From: Thermodesulfobacteriota bacterium
GTDB taxonomy: Bacteria; Desulfobacterota; Anaeroferrophillalia; Anaeroferrophillales; Tharpellaceae
Direction of reading: 5' to 3'
Assembly (NCBI GenBank): GCA_024763535.1
Contig: JANTFH010000012.1
Coordinates: 1-54,947 of the forward strand
Length of the DNA: 54,947 nt
The translations under genes were made by a program, and so were the position numbers. The notes under the pieces are model-generated. The model worked only from the letters and a program-made list of their open reading frames with translations. It searched no databases and had not been told where the DNA came from. Below, one piece after another: positions 8,099-16,023 of this stretch. Every line of letters starts with the position of its first letter. The stretch's first letter is position 1.

Positions 8099-9460
8099 TT
8101 AATTAAGATTTGTAAGTCCATAACCATGCTCACCGTGCAGAGCGTGATCCATACCCGATTTCTCATCGATTTCAGAGAGTCGGAAGCCCACGGTTTTATC
8201 GACCAGAACTACCAGGATACCACTAACCACCACCGTGTAAACAATCGTCGCCCCCACCGCTTTGCACTGCACCAGAAACTGCTGCATCACACTCCAACTG
8301 CCGCCGACATTTGCGGCCGCCTCATGCATCCAGCTGCCGCGGATAAAGAAAACCAGAATCAGCGCTCCGAGAATCCCGGCAACCCCATGAATGCCGAAAG
8401 CATCAAGGCTGTCATCGTAGCCAAGTTTTTCCTTAAGAAAGAGACCGAAATAGCAGACAACAGAGGCGGCCATTCCCATAAAAATCGCACCAGCCGGCTT
8501 AACTACTCCGGCTGCCGGAGTAATCACAACCAGACCCGCCAAAATGCCGCTGACAATCCCCAGGGTGGTCGCTTTGCCCAGATGAATGGCTTCAATAATC
8601 AACCAGGCCGTAGCTCCCGCCGCCGCCGCAACCTGGGTTACTGTCAGGGCCCGGGCCGTATCAAGGCCGCTGGATACGGCACTGCCGGCATTAAAACCGA
8701 ACCAACCGACCCACAATAATCCGGCCCCCATCAAGGTCATAACTAGATTATTCGGATGCATTGCCGTCTTGGGATAACCCCGACGGGCACCAAGATACAA
8801 AGCAGCTACCAGGCCGCTGATTCCGGCTGAAATATGTACAACTGTACCCCCGGCGAAATCAATTGCGCCACTGGCCCCAAGATTAAAAATCCAGCCGTCT
8901 TCGGCCCAGACCCAGTGACAAAGCGGGGCATAAACCACAGCCATCCAGAGGACAATGTAAAGACAGTAGCCCCGAAAACTGACCCGTTCAGCAAAGGCCC
9001 CGGCAATCAGGGCCGGGGTAATAATCGCAAATTTCCCCTGAAACATTGCAAATACATATTCCGGAACATGAGCATCGAGAATTACATTATCAATCCCTTT
9101 CAGCATAAAATAGTCCGGATTCCAGCCGCACCAGCCGCCCAGAACATTTTTACCGAAAGCCATCGAGTAACCAAACACCACCCACAAGACCCCGATAATC
9201 CCCATCGCCGCAAAACTGTGCATCATGGTCCCCAAAACATTCTTGGTCCGAACCAGACCGCCGTAAAACATCGCCAGTCCCGGCACCATCAACAACACTA
9301 AAGCGGTTGAGGTCAACATCCAGGCGGTGGTACCGCTATCAACTGCAGGCTGGGTTTCAGCGGCCCAGAGGGTGGCAGCCGGCAGCAGCAGGATTGCCAC
9401 ACTGAGCGCAATGACCCTGCAACCAGAACTTCTTCCCCAACTCTCTTTTCTATTTCCCAT
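8099..9460 (-). CDS. amtB: Ammonium transporter AmtB with signal peptide
   Basis: A 453-residue AmtB-type ammonium channel. The N-terminus carries a signal peptide (ALSVAILLLPAATLWAA, cleavage about residue 34), as in E. coli AmtB. It is followed by MVPGLAMFYGGLVR typical of the first membrane segment. The twin pore histidines are in GGTVVHISAG and FGIHGVAGILG. The C-terminal tail ends DHALHGEHGYGLTNLN, rich in His and Gly, and is the usual docking site of GlnK, which is encoded immediately downstream. It is the first gene of the nitrogen operon and has a good -24/-12 sigma-54 promoter about 50 bases upstream, so expression is expected to rise under nitrogen limitation. Confidence 0.96.
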   Translation of the reverse strand: MGNRKESWGRSSGCRVIALSVAILLLPAATLWAAETQPAVDSGTTAWMLTSTALVLLMVPGLAMFYGGLVRTKNVLGTMMHSFAAMGIIGVLWVVFGYSMAFGKNVLGGWCGWNPDYFMLKGIDNVILDAHVPEYVFAMFQGKFAIITPALIAGAFAERVSFRGYCLYIVLWMAVVYAPLCHWVWAEDGWIFNLGASGAIDFAGGTVVHISAGISGLVAALYLGARRGYPKTAMHPNNLVMTLMGAGLLWVGWFGFNAGSAVSSGLDTARALTVTQVAAAAGATAWLIIEAIHLGKATTLGIVSGILAGLVVITPAAGVVKPAGAIFMGMAASVVCYFGLFLKEKLGYDDSLDAFGIHGVAGILGALILVFFIRGSWMHEAAANVGGSWSVMQQFLVQCKAVGATIVYTVVVSGILVVLVDKTVGFRLSEIDEKSGMDHALHGEHGYGLTNLN

Positions 9461-9510
9461 AATTATCCCCGTTAATTTTCATAATTTTCAAACTCAATTG
9501 CTGAGCCTGT

Positions 9511-9526
9511 TGCAGAGCCTGTGCCA
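9511..9526 (-). promoter_or_regulatory. Sigma-54 (-24/-12) promoter for the amtB operon
   Basis: The minus strand reads TGGCAC-AGGCT-CTGCA, which matches the sigma-54 consensus TGGCAC-N5-TTGCA at all but one position, with GG and GC correctly spaced. It lies 51 nt upstream of the amtB start, leaving a leader of about 40 nt. No clear TGT-N10-ACA site for NifA was found between here and 9877; the closest, near 9740, ends in ACC. Confidence 0.82.
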
Positions 9527-9612
9527 ACCCGATTATTTTTCTCTGAAAATAGCGTCATGTAAAGCCCCGATTAGGTTTCCAGACGGTTCAACAGTGTCAT
9601 CAGCTAGTTTTT

Positions 9613-9648
9613 AAAATAAAAAAACGACACAATAATGTATCGTTTTTT
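9613..9648 (-). terminator. Rho-independent terminator of the dfsP-activator unit
   Basis: On the minus strand a stem AAAAAACGA/TCGTTTTTT continues through a G-U pair to an inner ACA/TGT helix with a 4-nt loop, and a T-rich tail follows. It separates the activator transcript from the sigma-54 promoter of amtB. Confidence 0.75.
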
Positions 9649-9877
9649 GCGGAATAGATATTCAACAGTAATCAGACAGGTGAGATCAAATCCAGATAAA
9701 TTCAAAAAATTTCAACAACTTACATATTATGAAACATTTTTGTTGCAACCACTACCAACCAACCCTACATTTTTGTATCAACCCAAAATAAAGTTGAAGA
9801 AATATAAATGTTAAAATTTAGACAAAAACTAATCAGAGCCTCCTCGATAGAGCCAAAAATTAAGCCCCGGATAGTCC

Positions 9878-11404
9878 TCAAACTTTGACGCCGCGATATT
9901 TTCTGTAATCAATATCATGATTTGCTACTTTATACTGAATCACGCGTTTAGTTGTACCCAGCAGTCTTGCCGCTCTTGTCTGGTTGCCCCGGGTTTTTTT
10001 CAGCGCCTCAACAATAAGGGTGGTCTCGTAGGCTTTAACCATCGCCTGAAAACTGGCACCGGCCTCGGCTCCGGAATCATTCTCATCCCCAGCTGCGGCC
10101 AACTGCAGTGAGGGCGGCAGTTGATAACCATGGATAATGCCATCGGTGGCCAGAACCATGGCCCGCTCCAGGGCATTCTGCAATTCCCGAACATTACCGG
10201 GCCAGTGATAGGAGATCAGCATATCAATTGCCGAAGAGTCAATCCGGGAGATCTTACAACCCATCTCTTCACCCCGTTTCTGAACAAAGAAATCGGCCAA
10301 AAGTATAATATCGGCTCCGCGTTCGCGCAACGGCGGCAGATGAATCGGAAAAACGCTCAAGCGATAAAACAGATCCGAACGGAAGCGACCGGCGGCGACC
10401 TCTTTCTCAAGATCGCGGTTAGTGGCAATCACCACCCGGGCGTCGCTTTTGATGGTTTTACCACCGCCGACCCGTTCGAACTCACGCTCCTCTAAAACCC
10501 GGAGCAGTTTAACCTGTGAAGCGAGCGGCAACTCCCCGATCTCATCAAGAAAAATTGTGCCACCGTGGGCTAACTCAAACTTGCCAATCCGTTTCTCGAT
10601 AGCTCCGGTAAAAGCCCCTTTCTGATGACCGAAAATCTCACTCTCAACCAGATTCTCAGGAATTGCGCCACAATCGAGCCGCACCATCGGCTTATCACGG
10701 CGTGGACTCCGATAGTGAATCTCGCTGGCCACCAGTCCTTTGCCGGTGCCGGTTTCACCGGTAATTAAAACCGTCGTCAGAGTCTGAGCCACCTGATCAA
10801 TCTGCTCAGCGACTCGACGCATGGAATTGGCATTACCGACCACCGTACCCATGGGACCGTGCCGGCCAATGGCCTCTTTCAAGCGGGCATTCTCCTCCTG
10901 CACCCGGCGCCCATGCACCCGCGGCGCCAGAAGATTGGCCACCACTTCGAGGAATTCAAGTTCGCCGCCCAGATCAGCTCCTTTGGCCGCCCGGTCAACG
11001 GAGAGCGCCCCCACTACCTGACCGGCAAATTTTATCGGCACACAGAGAAAAGCCAGGGTCGAACGATCGATTTTACTGCGGGCTCCGGAGCGGTCCAGAA
11101 AGAGCGACTCCTGATCGATTCGGGGAATCGCGATCGGCCGCCCGCTGGCGACGACACGCCCGGTTATACCTTCACCGAGACGATAGACGACCGGCTCCGA
11201 GGTATCCGGAATTCCATAAGTAATATCAACATGAATCTGTTCGAGATCACGGCGATAGAGTGAGATCATACCCCGTTTCATCCCGGTCAGCCGCGCCAGA
11301 CAGACCAAAATTGCCTTCATGGTCTCCTGAAACTCACCCTCACCGGCTAAAAGCTGGGCGATCCGGGCCAGAACCGTAAAATATACCGACTGGTTGTCAA
11401 TCAT
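9878..11404 (-). CDS. NifA-like sigma-54-dependent transcriptional activator (GAF-AAA-Fis HTH)
   Basis: An enhancer-binding protein of 508 residues with the NifA architecture. It has a GAF sensor (~residues 5-165), an AAA+ domain (~185-420) and a Fis-type helix-turn-helix at the end ([20 protein letters not shown]). Walker A GETGTGKG is at 216-223, the sigma-54 contact loop GAFTGA at 263-268, and Walker [13 protein letters not shown] near 281-292. The linker before the HTH has no cysteines, so the oxygen-sensing Cys motif of rhizobial NifA is absent. The start was placed at the ATG at 11404, five codons inside the longest frame, because GAGGAG lies just upstream; this site overlaps the stop of the preceding DUF166 gene, implying translational coupling. 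Probable target is the sigma-54 promoter before amtB. It could be NifA, AnfA or another nitrogen activator. Confidence 0.88.
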   Translation of the reverse strand: MIDNQSVYFTVLARIAQLLAGEGEFQETMKAILVCLARLTGMKRGMISLYRRDLEQIHVDITYGIPDTSEPVVYRLGEGITGRVVASGRPIAIPRIDQESLFLDRSGARSKIDRSTLAFLCVPIKFAGQVVGALSVDRAAKGADLGGELEFLEVVANLLAPRVHGRRVQEENARLKEAIGRHGPMGTVVGNANSMRRVAEQIDQVAQTLTTVLITGETGTGKGLVASEIHYRSPRRDKPMVRLDCGAIPENLVESEIFGHQKGAFTGAIEKRIGKFELAHGGTIFLDEIGELPLASQVKLLRVLEEREFERVGGGKTIKSDARVVIATNRDLEKEVAAGRFRSDLFYRLSVFPIHLPPLRERGADIILLADFFVQKRGEEMGCKISRIDSSAIDMLISYHWPGNVRELQNALERAMVLATDGIIHGYQLPPSLQLAAAGDENDSGAEAGASFQAMVKAYETTLIVEALKKTRGNQTRAARLLGTTKRVIQYKVANHDIDYRKYRGVKV

Positions 11405-11408
11405 AAGA

Positions 11409-12074
11409 CTACTCCTCATTTACCGCCGCATCCCGCAAAGCCCGCTCTAAAGCCTTGAAATGCATGTCCGCGGCCAGATGAATCGGACTTTTACCCCAGA
11501 GCGGGTCCCATCCGGCCGGATCAGCGCTGCACTGAAACTGAACATCCAGACCATATCGGACGGCAGCTTCAGAAGCTTCCATACCCTTCAGTTTTTCCAG
11601 AGCCCGCCAGGTCGCCCCACAGGGAGCCCCACGCAACACAGCAATCGACTTTATCCGGCCCGCTTCGACTTCAACCTTTAACTCCGGCGTGCCGTAACGC
11701 TCTCCATACTCTCCCAGCCAGACCAGCCGGGGCAGAGAGCATCATATAGGAGGGGTGGCCAGCTGCTCCGCAACCGGATATTTTTTGGCCGAAGCGACAA
11801 AAGGTATCCCGGCCTCCCGGCAGCGTTTTAAGAGTTCGGCCGCGAGATCGGGATGGCGCAGAAAACCGAGCACCAGGTCAGCCTCAAGTTCGGTCGGCAA
11901 ATAGTTTTCGGGCTCGTCAATCATCGCCGGCAGTGGCTCATCGATCGAAAAGACTTCCAAGGCAAAACATCCCGGCGCATAATGCTCAATACCGGCAATC
12001 TTCTTCTCACCGCTGCCGAGCTCCTGAAACACCAAGATCCGCTGAACCGGATCACCTCCACATCCATTTTCCAT
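11409..12074 (-). CDS. dfsP: DUF166-family protein with in-frame UGA, probable selenoprotein (DfsP-like)
   Basis: Two pieces in the same frame are separated only by a TGA at 11742-11744. Reading through gives one protein of 221 residues with selenocysteine at 111. The first part ends VAEQLATPPI. The second begins CSLPRLVW and continues with VLRGAPCGATW and GKSPIHLAADMHFKALE, typical of DUF166. The UGA codon stands directly before a conserved-looking Cys, giving a Sec-Cys pair. A hairpin with a GGUC apical loop begins 2 nt after the UGA. The start at 12074 has GGGAG about 11 nt upstream; a longer frame to 12146 lacks a ribosome site. From memory, NCBI names a family 'DUF166 family (seleno)protein DfsP'. 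Biochemical function is unknown. The stop codon overlaps the ribosome site of the NifA-like activator. The alternative is a pseudogene with one nonsense mutation. Confidence 0.8.
11709..11741 (-). promoter_or_regulatory. Bacterial SECIS-like hairpin after the UGA codon
   Basis: Directly after the UGA the minus strand forms an outer stem CTCTC/GAGAG plus an inner GCC/GGC helix. The apical part contains CTGGTCTG. The GGU starts 17 nt after the UGA, close to the roughly 18 nt of E. coli fdhF, whose loop also reads GGUCUG. This is the element SelB would bind to direct selenocysteine insertion. Confidence 0.72.
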
Positions 12075-12136
12075 GACAATTACAGCTCCCGTCATTAAAG
12101 ATATACAAATAGAAAAATAGTAGATTTTGATGCGCT

Positions 12137-12165
12137 TTTGTATCACGCTTGTGAAATGATGGCAA
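12137..12165 (-). promoter_or_regulatory. Possible sigma-70 promoter for the dfsP-activator unit
   Basis: On the minus strand TTGCCA (12160-12165) and TACAAA (12137-12142) are separated by 17 bp. The leader to the dfsP start would be about 55 nt. The region is divergent with the FAH hydrolase gene and holds a perfect palindrome TTACCGGTAA at 12178-12187, which could be an operator. Confidence 0.5.
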
Positions 12166-12232
12166 AAGATTATTGACTTACCGGTAAAAACAGGGCAAGA
12201 AAGATGATCGTTAGCACCGCAGGAGGAAAATT

Positions 12233-13051
12233 ATGAAACTGGCGCAATTTTTTCAGGAGCAAAAGCTTCGACTGGGTATCGTACAAGGGAAAGAACTGTT
12301 TCCCCTCAATTTCAACGGTGATTTTCACTCCTGGCTCAAAGCCGGTCGACCACTGGCAGGAGCAGTTTCGAGCCTGCCCCTGGAGAGTGTCAAACTGGCC
12401 GCCCCTGTCAACCGGCCCGGCAAGATCATTGCGATCGGCTTAAATTATGCCGACCACGCCGCTGAAGGCCGGGTTGAAAAGCCTGAAGAGCCTCTTATTT
12501 TTGCCAAATTTCCCAACTCTGTTACCGGCCCCAATGCTAAAATCATCTGGTCTGAAACAATCACCCAAAAAGTTGATTTCGAGGCCGAACTGGCCGTGAT
12601 CATCGGTGAAAAAACCGTAAACTGCAAACCCGAAGAAGCTTTAAGTAAGATCTTCGGCTACACCTGCGGCAACGATGTCAGTGCCCGTGATCTGCAGTTC
12701 GGCGACAAACAGTGGGTACGCGGCAAATCTCTCGATACTTTTTGCCCGATCGGTCCCTGGGTTGTTACCAGTGATGAGCTTAAAGATCCCCAACAACTGG
12801 CGATAAGCTCCCGCCTTAACGGACACCTCATGCAGAACAGCAATACCGCCGACATGATCTTTCCCGTAACTGAACTGGTAAGTTATTTAAGCCGCCACTT
12901 CACGCTTGATGCCGGAGACCTGATCATGACCGGCACCCCGAGCGGTGTTGGAGTTTTTCGTAACCCTCCGATTTTCATGCACGTCGATGATCTGATCGAA
13001 ATCGAGATCGAAGGTATCGGGATTCTCAAAAACCGCTGCCAGAGTTTGTAA
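12233..13051 (+). CDS. Fumarylacetoacetate hydrolase (FAH) family protein
   Basis: A cytoplasmic metal-dependent enzyme of 272 residues. Members of this family cleave or decarboxylate 2-oxo acids such as acylpyruvates or oxaloacetate. The core motifs are PGKIIAIGLNYADHA (~62-76), the metal-binding DFEAEL with Glu117 and Glu119, GNDVSARD with Asp148, and the C-terminal GDLIMTGTPSGVG. Length fits the FAHD1/bacterial group. GGAGGA precedes the ATG at good distance. It is divergent from the dfsP-activator unit and followed 42 bases later by two exported thiol proteins. The exact substrate cannot be told from sequence. Confidence 0.88.
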   Translation: MKLAQFFQEQKLRLGIVQGKELFPLNFNGDFHSWLKAGRPLAGAVSSLPLESVKLAAPVNRPGKIIAIGLNYADHAAEGRVEKPEEPLIFAKFPNSVTGPNAKIIWSETITQKVDFEAELAVIIGEKTVNCKPEEALSKIFGYTCGNDVSARDLQFGDKQWVRGKSLDTFCPIGPWVVTSDELKDPQQLAISSRLNGHLMQNSNTADMIFPVTELVSYLSRHFTLDAGDLIMTGTPSGVGVFRNPPIFMHVDDLIEIEIEGIGILKNRCQSL

Positions 13052-13093
13052 TAAAACGGGGAAAACTGTGTTCCAAAAGAGGATTTAACAATT

Positions 13094-13708
13094 ATGAATA
13101 AGCGCTGCTTTCCCGGGCTTTCCATGGCCGCAGCCGCACTCGTCTTTTTTCTATTTTCAGGCGGGTGCAGCGGCAACCGCCCGGCGCCGGCCACTCCTGT
13201 TAAAGCACCAGTTCCGGCGGTCGGCAAACAGCTTCCGGCCATGCTCTTAAGCGCCCCGGGAAGAGCCTCGATTCGCGCCTACCTGGGTTTACCGGAGACG
13301 GCGAAACGCACTATCAGCCCGGGGGATATCGACAGTGAAATTCTCCTGATCGAGATTTTCAGCATGTACTGCCCCTATTGCCAACACGAGGCCCCATCCG
13401 TCAACCAGTTATACGATCTAATTCAGAGCGACAAAAAAATAGCCGCCAGAATCAAGATAATCGGCATCGGCATCGGCAACTCAGCCTATGAAGTTGGTAT
13501 CTTTCAGGAGAAATACAAGGTTAAGTTCCCGCTCTTTGCTGACGATAACTATGTCATCTACAAAGATATCGGCCAGGTGCGAACGCCTTTTTTTATTGCA
13601 ATCCATAACCGTGGCGCCCGGAAAAACCTGATATTTTATGCTAAACGAGGGGGTTTCGGCGATAGTGAGGATTTCTTGCAAGCCCTTTTAGACCTGGCTG
13701 AGCGCTAG
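13094..13708 (+). CDS. Thioredoxin-like lipoprotein with CPYC motif
   Basis: The 204-residue product starts with a lipoprotein signal (VFFLFSGGC, lipidated Cys25). A short Pro/Ala-rich linker leads to a TlpA/redoxin-type fold. The redox motif CPYC is at 93-96 in IEIFSMYCPYCQHEAPSV. Near residues 159-162 is GQVRTPFF, which probably supplies the fold's usual cis-proline as TPFF. It probably acts in the periplasm, anchored to a membrane, as a thiol reductant or oxidant. It is followed 31 bases later by an exported peroxiredoxin-like protein; the two would make a natural reductant/peroxidase pair, but that is inference. Confidence 0.82.
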   Translation: MNKRCFPGLSMAAAALVFFLFSGGCSGNRPAPATPVKAPVPAVGKQLPAMLLSAPGRASIRAYLGLPETAKRTISPGDIDSEILLIEIFSMYCPYCQHEAPSVNQLYDLIQSDKKIAARIKIIGIGIGNSAYEVGIFQEKYKVKFPLFADDNYVIYKDIGQVRTPFFIAIHNRGARKNLIFYAKRGGFGDSEDFLQALLDLAER

Positions 13709-13739
13709 AAAAAAGTAATTCTGAGGAGGAAGAGTAAAT

Positions 13740-14345
13740 ATGGGGAAAAAGCTGAATTTTATTATCGTAATTCTAACAGGTCTAATGCTGTTTAATTCAA
13801 CGCTGTTTGCAGCTTCCGGAGGTTTTCGGGAGATGATCTACGATCCCGGCACTCTGCCCCCGACCGACAGCCACATCAAGGTAAAAGTCGGAGAACCGGC
13901 TCCCGACTTTACCCTGCATGCGGTCTCCGGCAAGGTTATAAGTCTCAAGGATTATCGTGGCAAAAAGGTAGTTGTGTTATCATTTATCCCCGCCGCCTGG
14001 ACCCCGGTCTGCTCCGACCAGTGGCCGGGCTACAATATCGTTGACAGTCTTTTTAAACGGTATAACGCAACCATTTTGGGGATCTCGGTTGATAACATCC
14101 CCACCCTCTATTCGTGGACCGGCCAGATGGGAAAACTCTGGTTCGAGGTTCTCTCCGATTTCTGGCCCCACGGCCGGGTGGCTGAAACTTACGGCATTCT
14201 GCGTTCAAGTGGAACCAGTGAAAGATGCCTTATAGTTATTGATAAAAAAGGTATCATTCGCTATATCGACGTCCACGACATCAACAAAAGACCGCCACTG
14301 GAGGATCTGATCCGGGAACTTAAAAAGGTCGGCGAAAAGGAGTAG
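13740..14345 (+). CDS. Exported peroxiredoxin (AhpC/TSA family)
   Basis: The 201-residue protein begins with a signal peptide (FIIVILTGLMLFNSTLFAA, cleavage about residue 25). The peroxiredoxin fold follows: VGEPAPDFTLHAVSGKVISL, then FIPAAWTPVC with peroxidatic Cys91 in the PxxxTxxC motif. A second cysteine (SSGTSERC) near residue 160 could be the resolving residue. It should reduce peroxides in the periplasm, possibly recharged by the CPYC lipoprotein encoded just upstream. Many anaerobes have selenocysteine at the peroxidatic position of related proteins; here the codon is an ordinary Cys codon. A good AGGAGGAAG ribosome site is present. Confidence 0.88.
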   Translation: MGKKLNFIIVILTGLMLFNSTLFAASGGFREMIYDPGTLPPTDSHIKVKVGEPAPDFTLHAVSGKVISLKDYRGKKVVVLSFIPAAWTPVCSDQWPGYNIVDSLFKRYNATILGISVDNIPTLYSWTGQMGKLWFEVLSDFWPHGRVAETYGILRSSGTSERCLIVIDKKGIIRYIDVHDINKRPPLEDLIRELKKVGEKE

Positions 14346-14360
14346 ACCGCAGCTTTAAAA

Positions 14361-14753
14361 CTAACGGTAGCGGACTATGTTGATCTGACCGGAAGCCATC
14401 CACTGGTCGAATTTACGCCGCAAAAAAATCTTGAACTGCCGTCGGGTTACCGGCCAGAGTAGCAGGATGCCTATGCTATCGGTCAGAAAACCGGGGGTCA
14501 GCAGAACCATACCGGCGACAAATATCAGGGCCGCATCAATCATCTCTTCCGCCGGAGTCTCGCCCCGGGCCAGACTCTGCCGAATCCTGAACATGGTTTC
14601 CGTCCCCTGCCAGCGGGCCAGCCCGGCCCCGACCACCCCGGTTATAATAACCACCAGAAAGGTGTTAAAGACACCGATAGCGCCGCCCAGACGAATAAAA
14701 AGAAAGATCTCTATGGCCGGAACCAGGGTAAACGCGAGAAAAAGTTTTAACAT
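14361..14753 (-). CDS. fxsA: FxsA family membrane protein
   Basis: A 130-residue membrane protein of the FxsA family. E. coli FxsA is known for suppressing F-plasmid exclusion of phage T7; its normal role is unclear. Landmarks are LVPAIEIFLFIRLGGAIG, a glycine-rich turn GVVGAGLARWQG, and the family hallmark LLTPGFLTDSIGILLLWP near residues 83-100, followed by a basic tail. It converges with the peroxiredoxin gene with only 15 bases between the stop codons. AGGAC lies upstream of the ATG. Confidence 0.9.
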   Translation of the reverse strand: MLKLFLAFTLVPAIEIFLFIRLGGAIGVFNTFLVVIITGVVGAGLARWQGTETMFRIRQSLARGETPAEEMIDAALIFVAGMVLLTPGFLTDSIGILLLWPVTRRQFKIFLRRKFDQWMASGQINIVRYR

Positions 14754-14825
14754 TTTTTGTCCTGTCGCTTAAATTGTGTCACAGGTAAAGAATCTCCAAT
14801 GCTACCATAAAGCATTAGAGCTAAT

Positions 14826-14967
14826 GAGTGTCTCGAAAAATTATAATTTTTGTTCAAGAACAAGGCAGGCGAAGATTTTAACCGCAGGGATACATTGAGT
14901 ATTTTGCGGATTAAGATTTACGCCTAACGCCATTATTGTGCAAAAAGACAATTTTTAGAGGTACCTT
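14826..14967 (+). repeat. Miniature dispersed element, copy A
   Basis: About 142 bases closely match a second copy at 39541-39702 on the same strand. Shared blocks include GTCTCGAAAAATT, GGCGAAGATTTTAACC, ATACATTGAGTATTTTG, GCCTAACGC and CAATTTTTAGAGGTACC. The two ends form imperfect inverted repeats. Copy A lacks about 18 bases that copy B has after the left end. It carries no ORF, as expected of a MITE-like element. Confidence 0.75.
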
Positions 14968-15096
14968 AATATAGTGCCTACCCTCAGGTAAAATGTCAAG
15001 GGATGAAGAGCATAAAACTTTCTCTCTGAGGCTACAGCCAAAGTCCCTCACGACCTTTTTCAATACTATTGAAAAAAATTAACTTTCACAAAAAAC

Positions 15097-15125
15097 TTGA
15101 TTTTTGGAAAACAAACTAATATAAT
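15097..15125 (+). promoter_or_regulatory. Sigma-70 promoter of the nifU operon
   Basis: TTGATT (15097-15102), a 17-bp spacer and a perfect TATAAT (15120-15125) lie about 68 bases before the nifU start. The absence of a -24/-12 site suggests the operon is expressed constitutively or under a non-NifA regulator. Confidence 0.7.
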
Positions 15126-15192
15126 CAAGTTTAGACTTTAATTTCCAGAAAGCTTAACCCGGGCAACCATATAATTTCAGGAGTAGAATCTA

Positions 15193-16023
15193 ATGTGGGA
15201 ATACACTGACAAGGTAAAAAAACATTTCTTAAATCCCAGCAACGTCGGGGAGATCGAAAATCCGGACGGCATCGGCGATGTCGGTTCACTCTCCTGCGGT
15301 GATGCACTGCGATTGACCTTCAAACTCGATGAAAATGAAAAAATCATCGATGCCAAGGTCAAGACCTTCGGCTGCGCCAGCGCCATCGCTTCGGGCTCGG
15401 CTTTGACCGAGATGATGATCGGCAAGACCGTAGCCGAGGCGGAAAAGATCTCGAACCAGCAGATTGCCGACTATCTCGGCGGCCTGCCGAAGGAAAAAAT
15501 GCACTGCTCGGTTATGGGCCATGAAGCACTGGAAAAAGCGATCGCCTGCTATCGCGGCACCACGATTGAAGAAAAGGAGGGTGAGGTAATCTGTGAATGT
15601 TTCGGGGTTACCGATATTGAAATCACCAGGGCAATTCAGGAAAACAACCTCAAAACCATTGAAGAGGTAACCAACTTCACCAAGGCCGGCGGCGGCTGTG
15701 AACGCTGCCATGGCGATATCGCCAAGATTCTGCTCAAAGTACAGAATCAGCCCCAGCCCGACGAAGAGCAAAAACCGCAGCTCTCCAATATCCAGAAGAT
15801 GCGCCTGATCGAGGAGACGATTGAGCGGGAAATCCGGCCTTCACTCCAGCTTGACGGAGGTGATATAGAGCTGATAGATATCGTCGGCAACCGGGTTATC
15901 GTTGCCACCCGTGGAGCCTGCTCAGCCTGCAAGTCGGCTCCGATTACCCTGAAGAATCTGGTTGAAGCTAAACTCCGTGAATTTGTATCTCCGGATCTGG
16001 TGGTTGAGGAGGTTTCCAAATGA
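15193..16023 (+). CDS. nifU: NifU, Fe-S cluster assembly scaffold
   Basis: A full three-domain NifU of 276 residues, on which Fe-S clusters are built in the cytoplasm. The IscU-like N-terminal domain has cluster ligands Cys35, Cys61 and Cys105. The central BFD-like [2Fe-2S] domain has Cys134, Cys136, Cys169 and Cys172 (ICECFGVTD; GGCERCHG). The C-terminal Nfu domain has CSAC at 243-246. TTCAGGAG precedes the ATG. It overlaps nifS by 4 bases (ATGA), as expected of partner proteins. In many anaerobes NifU/NifS is the general Fe-S system, so its presence does not by itself prove nitrogen fixation; no nitrogenase genes are in the window. Confidence 0.96.
   Translation: MWEYTDKVKKHFLNPSNVGEIENPDGIGDVGSLSCGDALRLTFKLDENEKIIDAKVKTFGCASAIASGSALTEMMIGKTVAEAEKISNQQIADYLGGLPKEKMHCSVMGHEALEKAIACYRGTTIEEKEGEVICECFGVTDIEITRAIQENNLKTIEEVTNFTKAGGGCERCHGDIAKILLKVQNQPQPDEEQKPQLSNIQKMRLIEETIEREIRPSLQLDGGDIELIDIVGNRVIVATRGACSACKSAPITLKNLVEAKLREFVSPDLVVEEVSK

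Larger units (their letters stand above)
9461..9877. other. 417-base intergenic region between the activator and amtB
   Basis: No gene is visible. The region holds, from the activator side, an AT-rich stretch (9650-9870), the activator terminator (9613-9648) and the sigma-54 promoter (9511-9526). Activator-binding sites should lie in the AT-rich part if the promoter is controlled by an enhancer-binding protein, but none could be assigned by eye. Confidence 0.7.
14754..15192. other. 439-base intergenic region before nifU
   Basis: No gene is visible. It contains one copy of the dispersed miniature element (14826-14967) and the nifU sigma-70 promoter (15097-15125). The rest, including 14970-15090, is AT-rich and shows nothing I can name. 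No sigma-54 type -24/-12 site was found here. Confidence 0.7.

Noticed and set aside
8126-9301. Plus-strand ORFs opposite amtB
   Set aside because: Arg/Asn/His-rich shadow translations of a conserved transporter gene.
11409-11744. Frameshift or pseudogene as explanation of the broken DUF166 gene
   Set aside because: The two parts are in the same frame, separated by one TGA only. A SECIS-like hairpin at the right distance and a Cys neighbour favour recoding; a single nonsense mutation is not fully excluded.
13740-14345. Peroxiredoxin as a second selenoprotein
   Set aside because: The peroxidatic position is a normal Cys codon in PxxxTxxC; there is no in-frame TGA.
14754-15192. Sigma-54 promoter in front of nifU
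   Set aside because: No TGGCAC-N5-TTGCA match was found; a strong -35/-10 pair is present instead.
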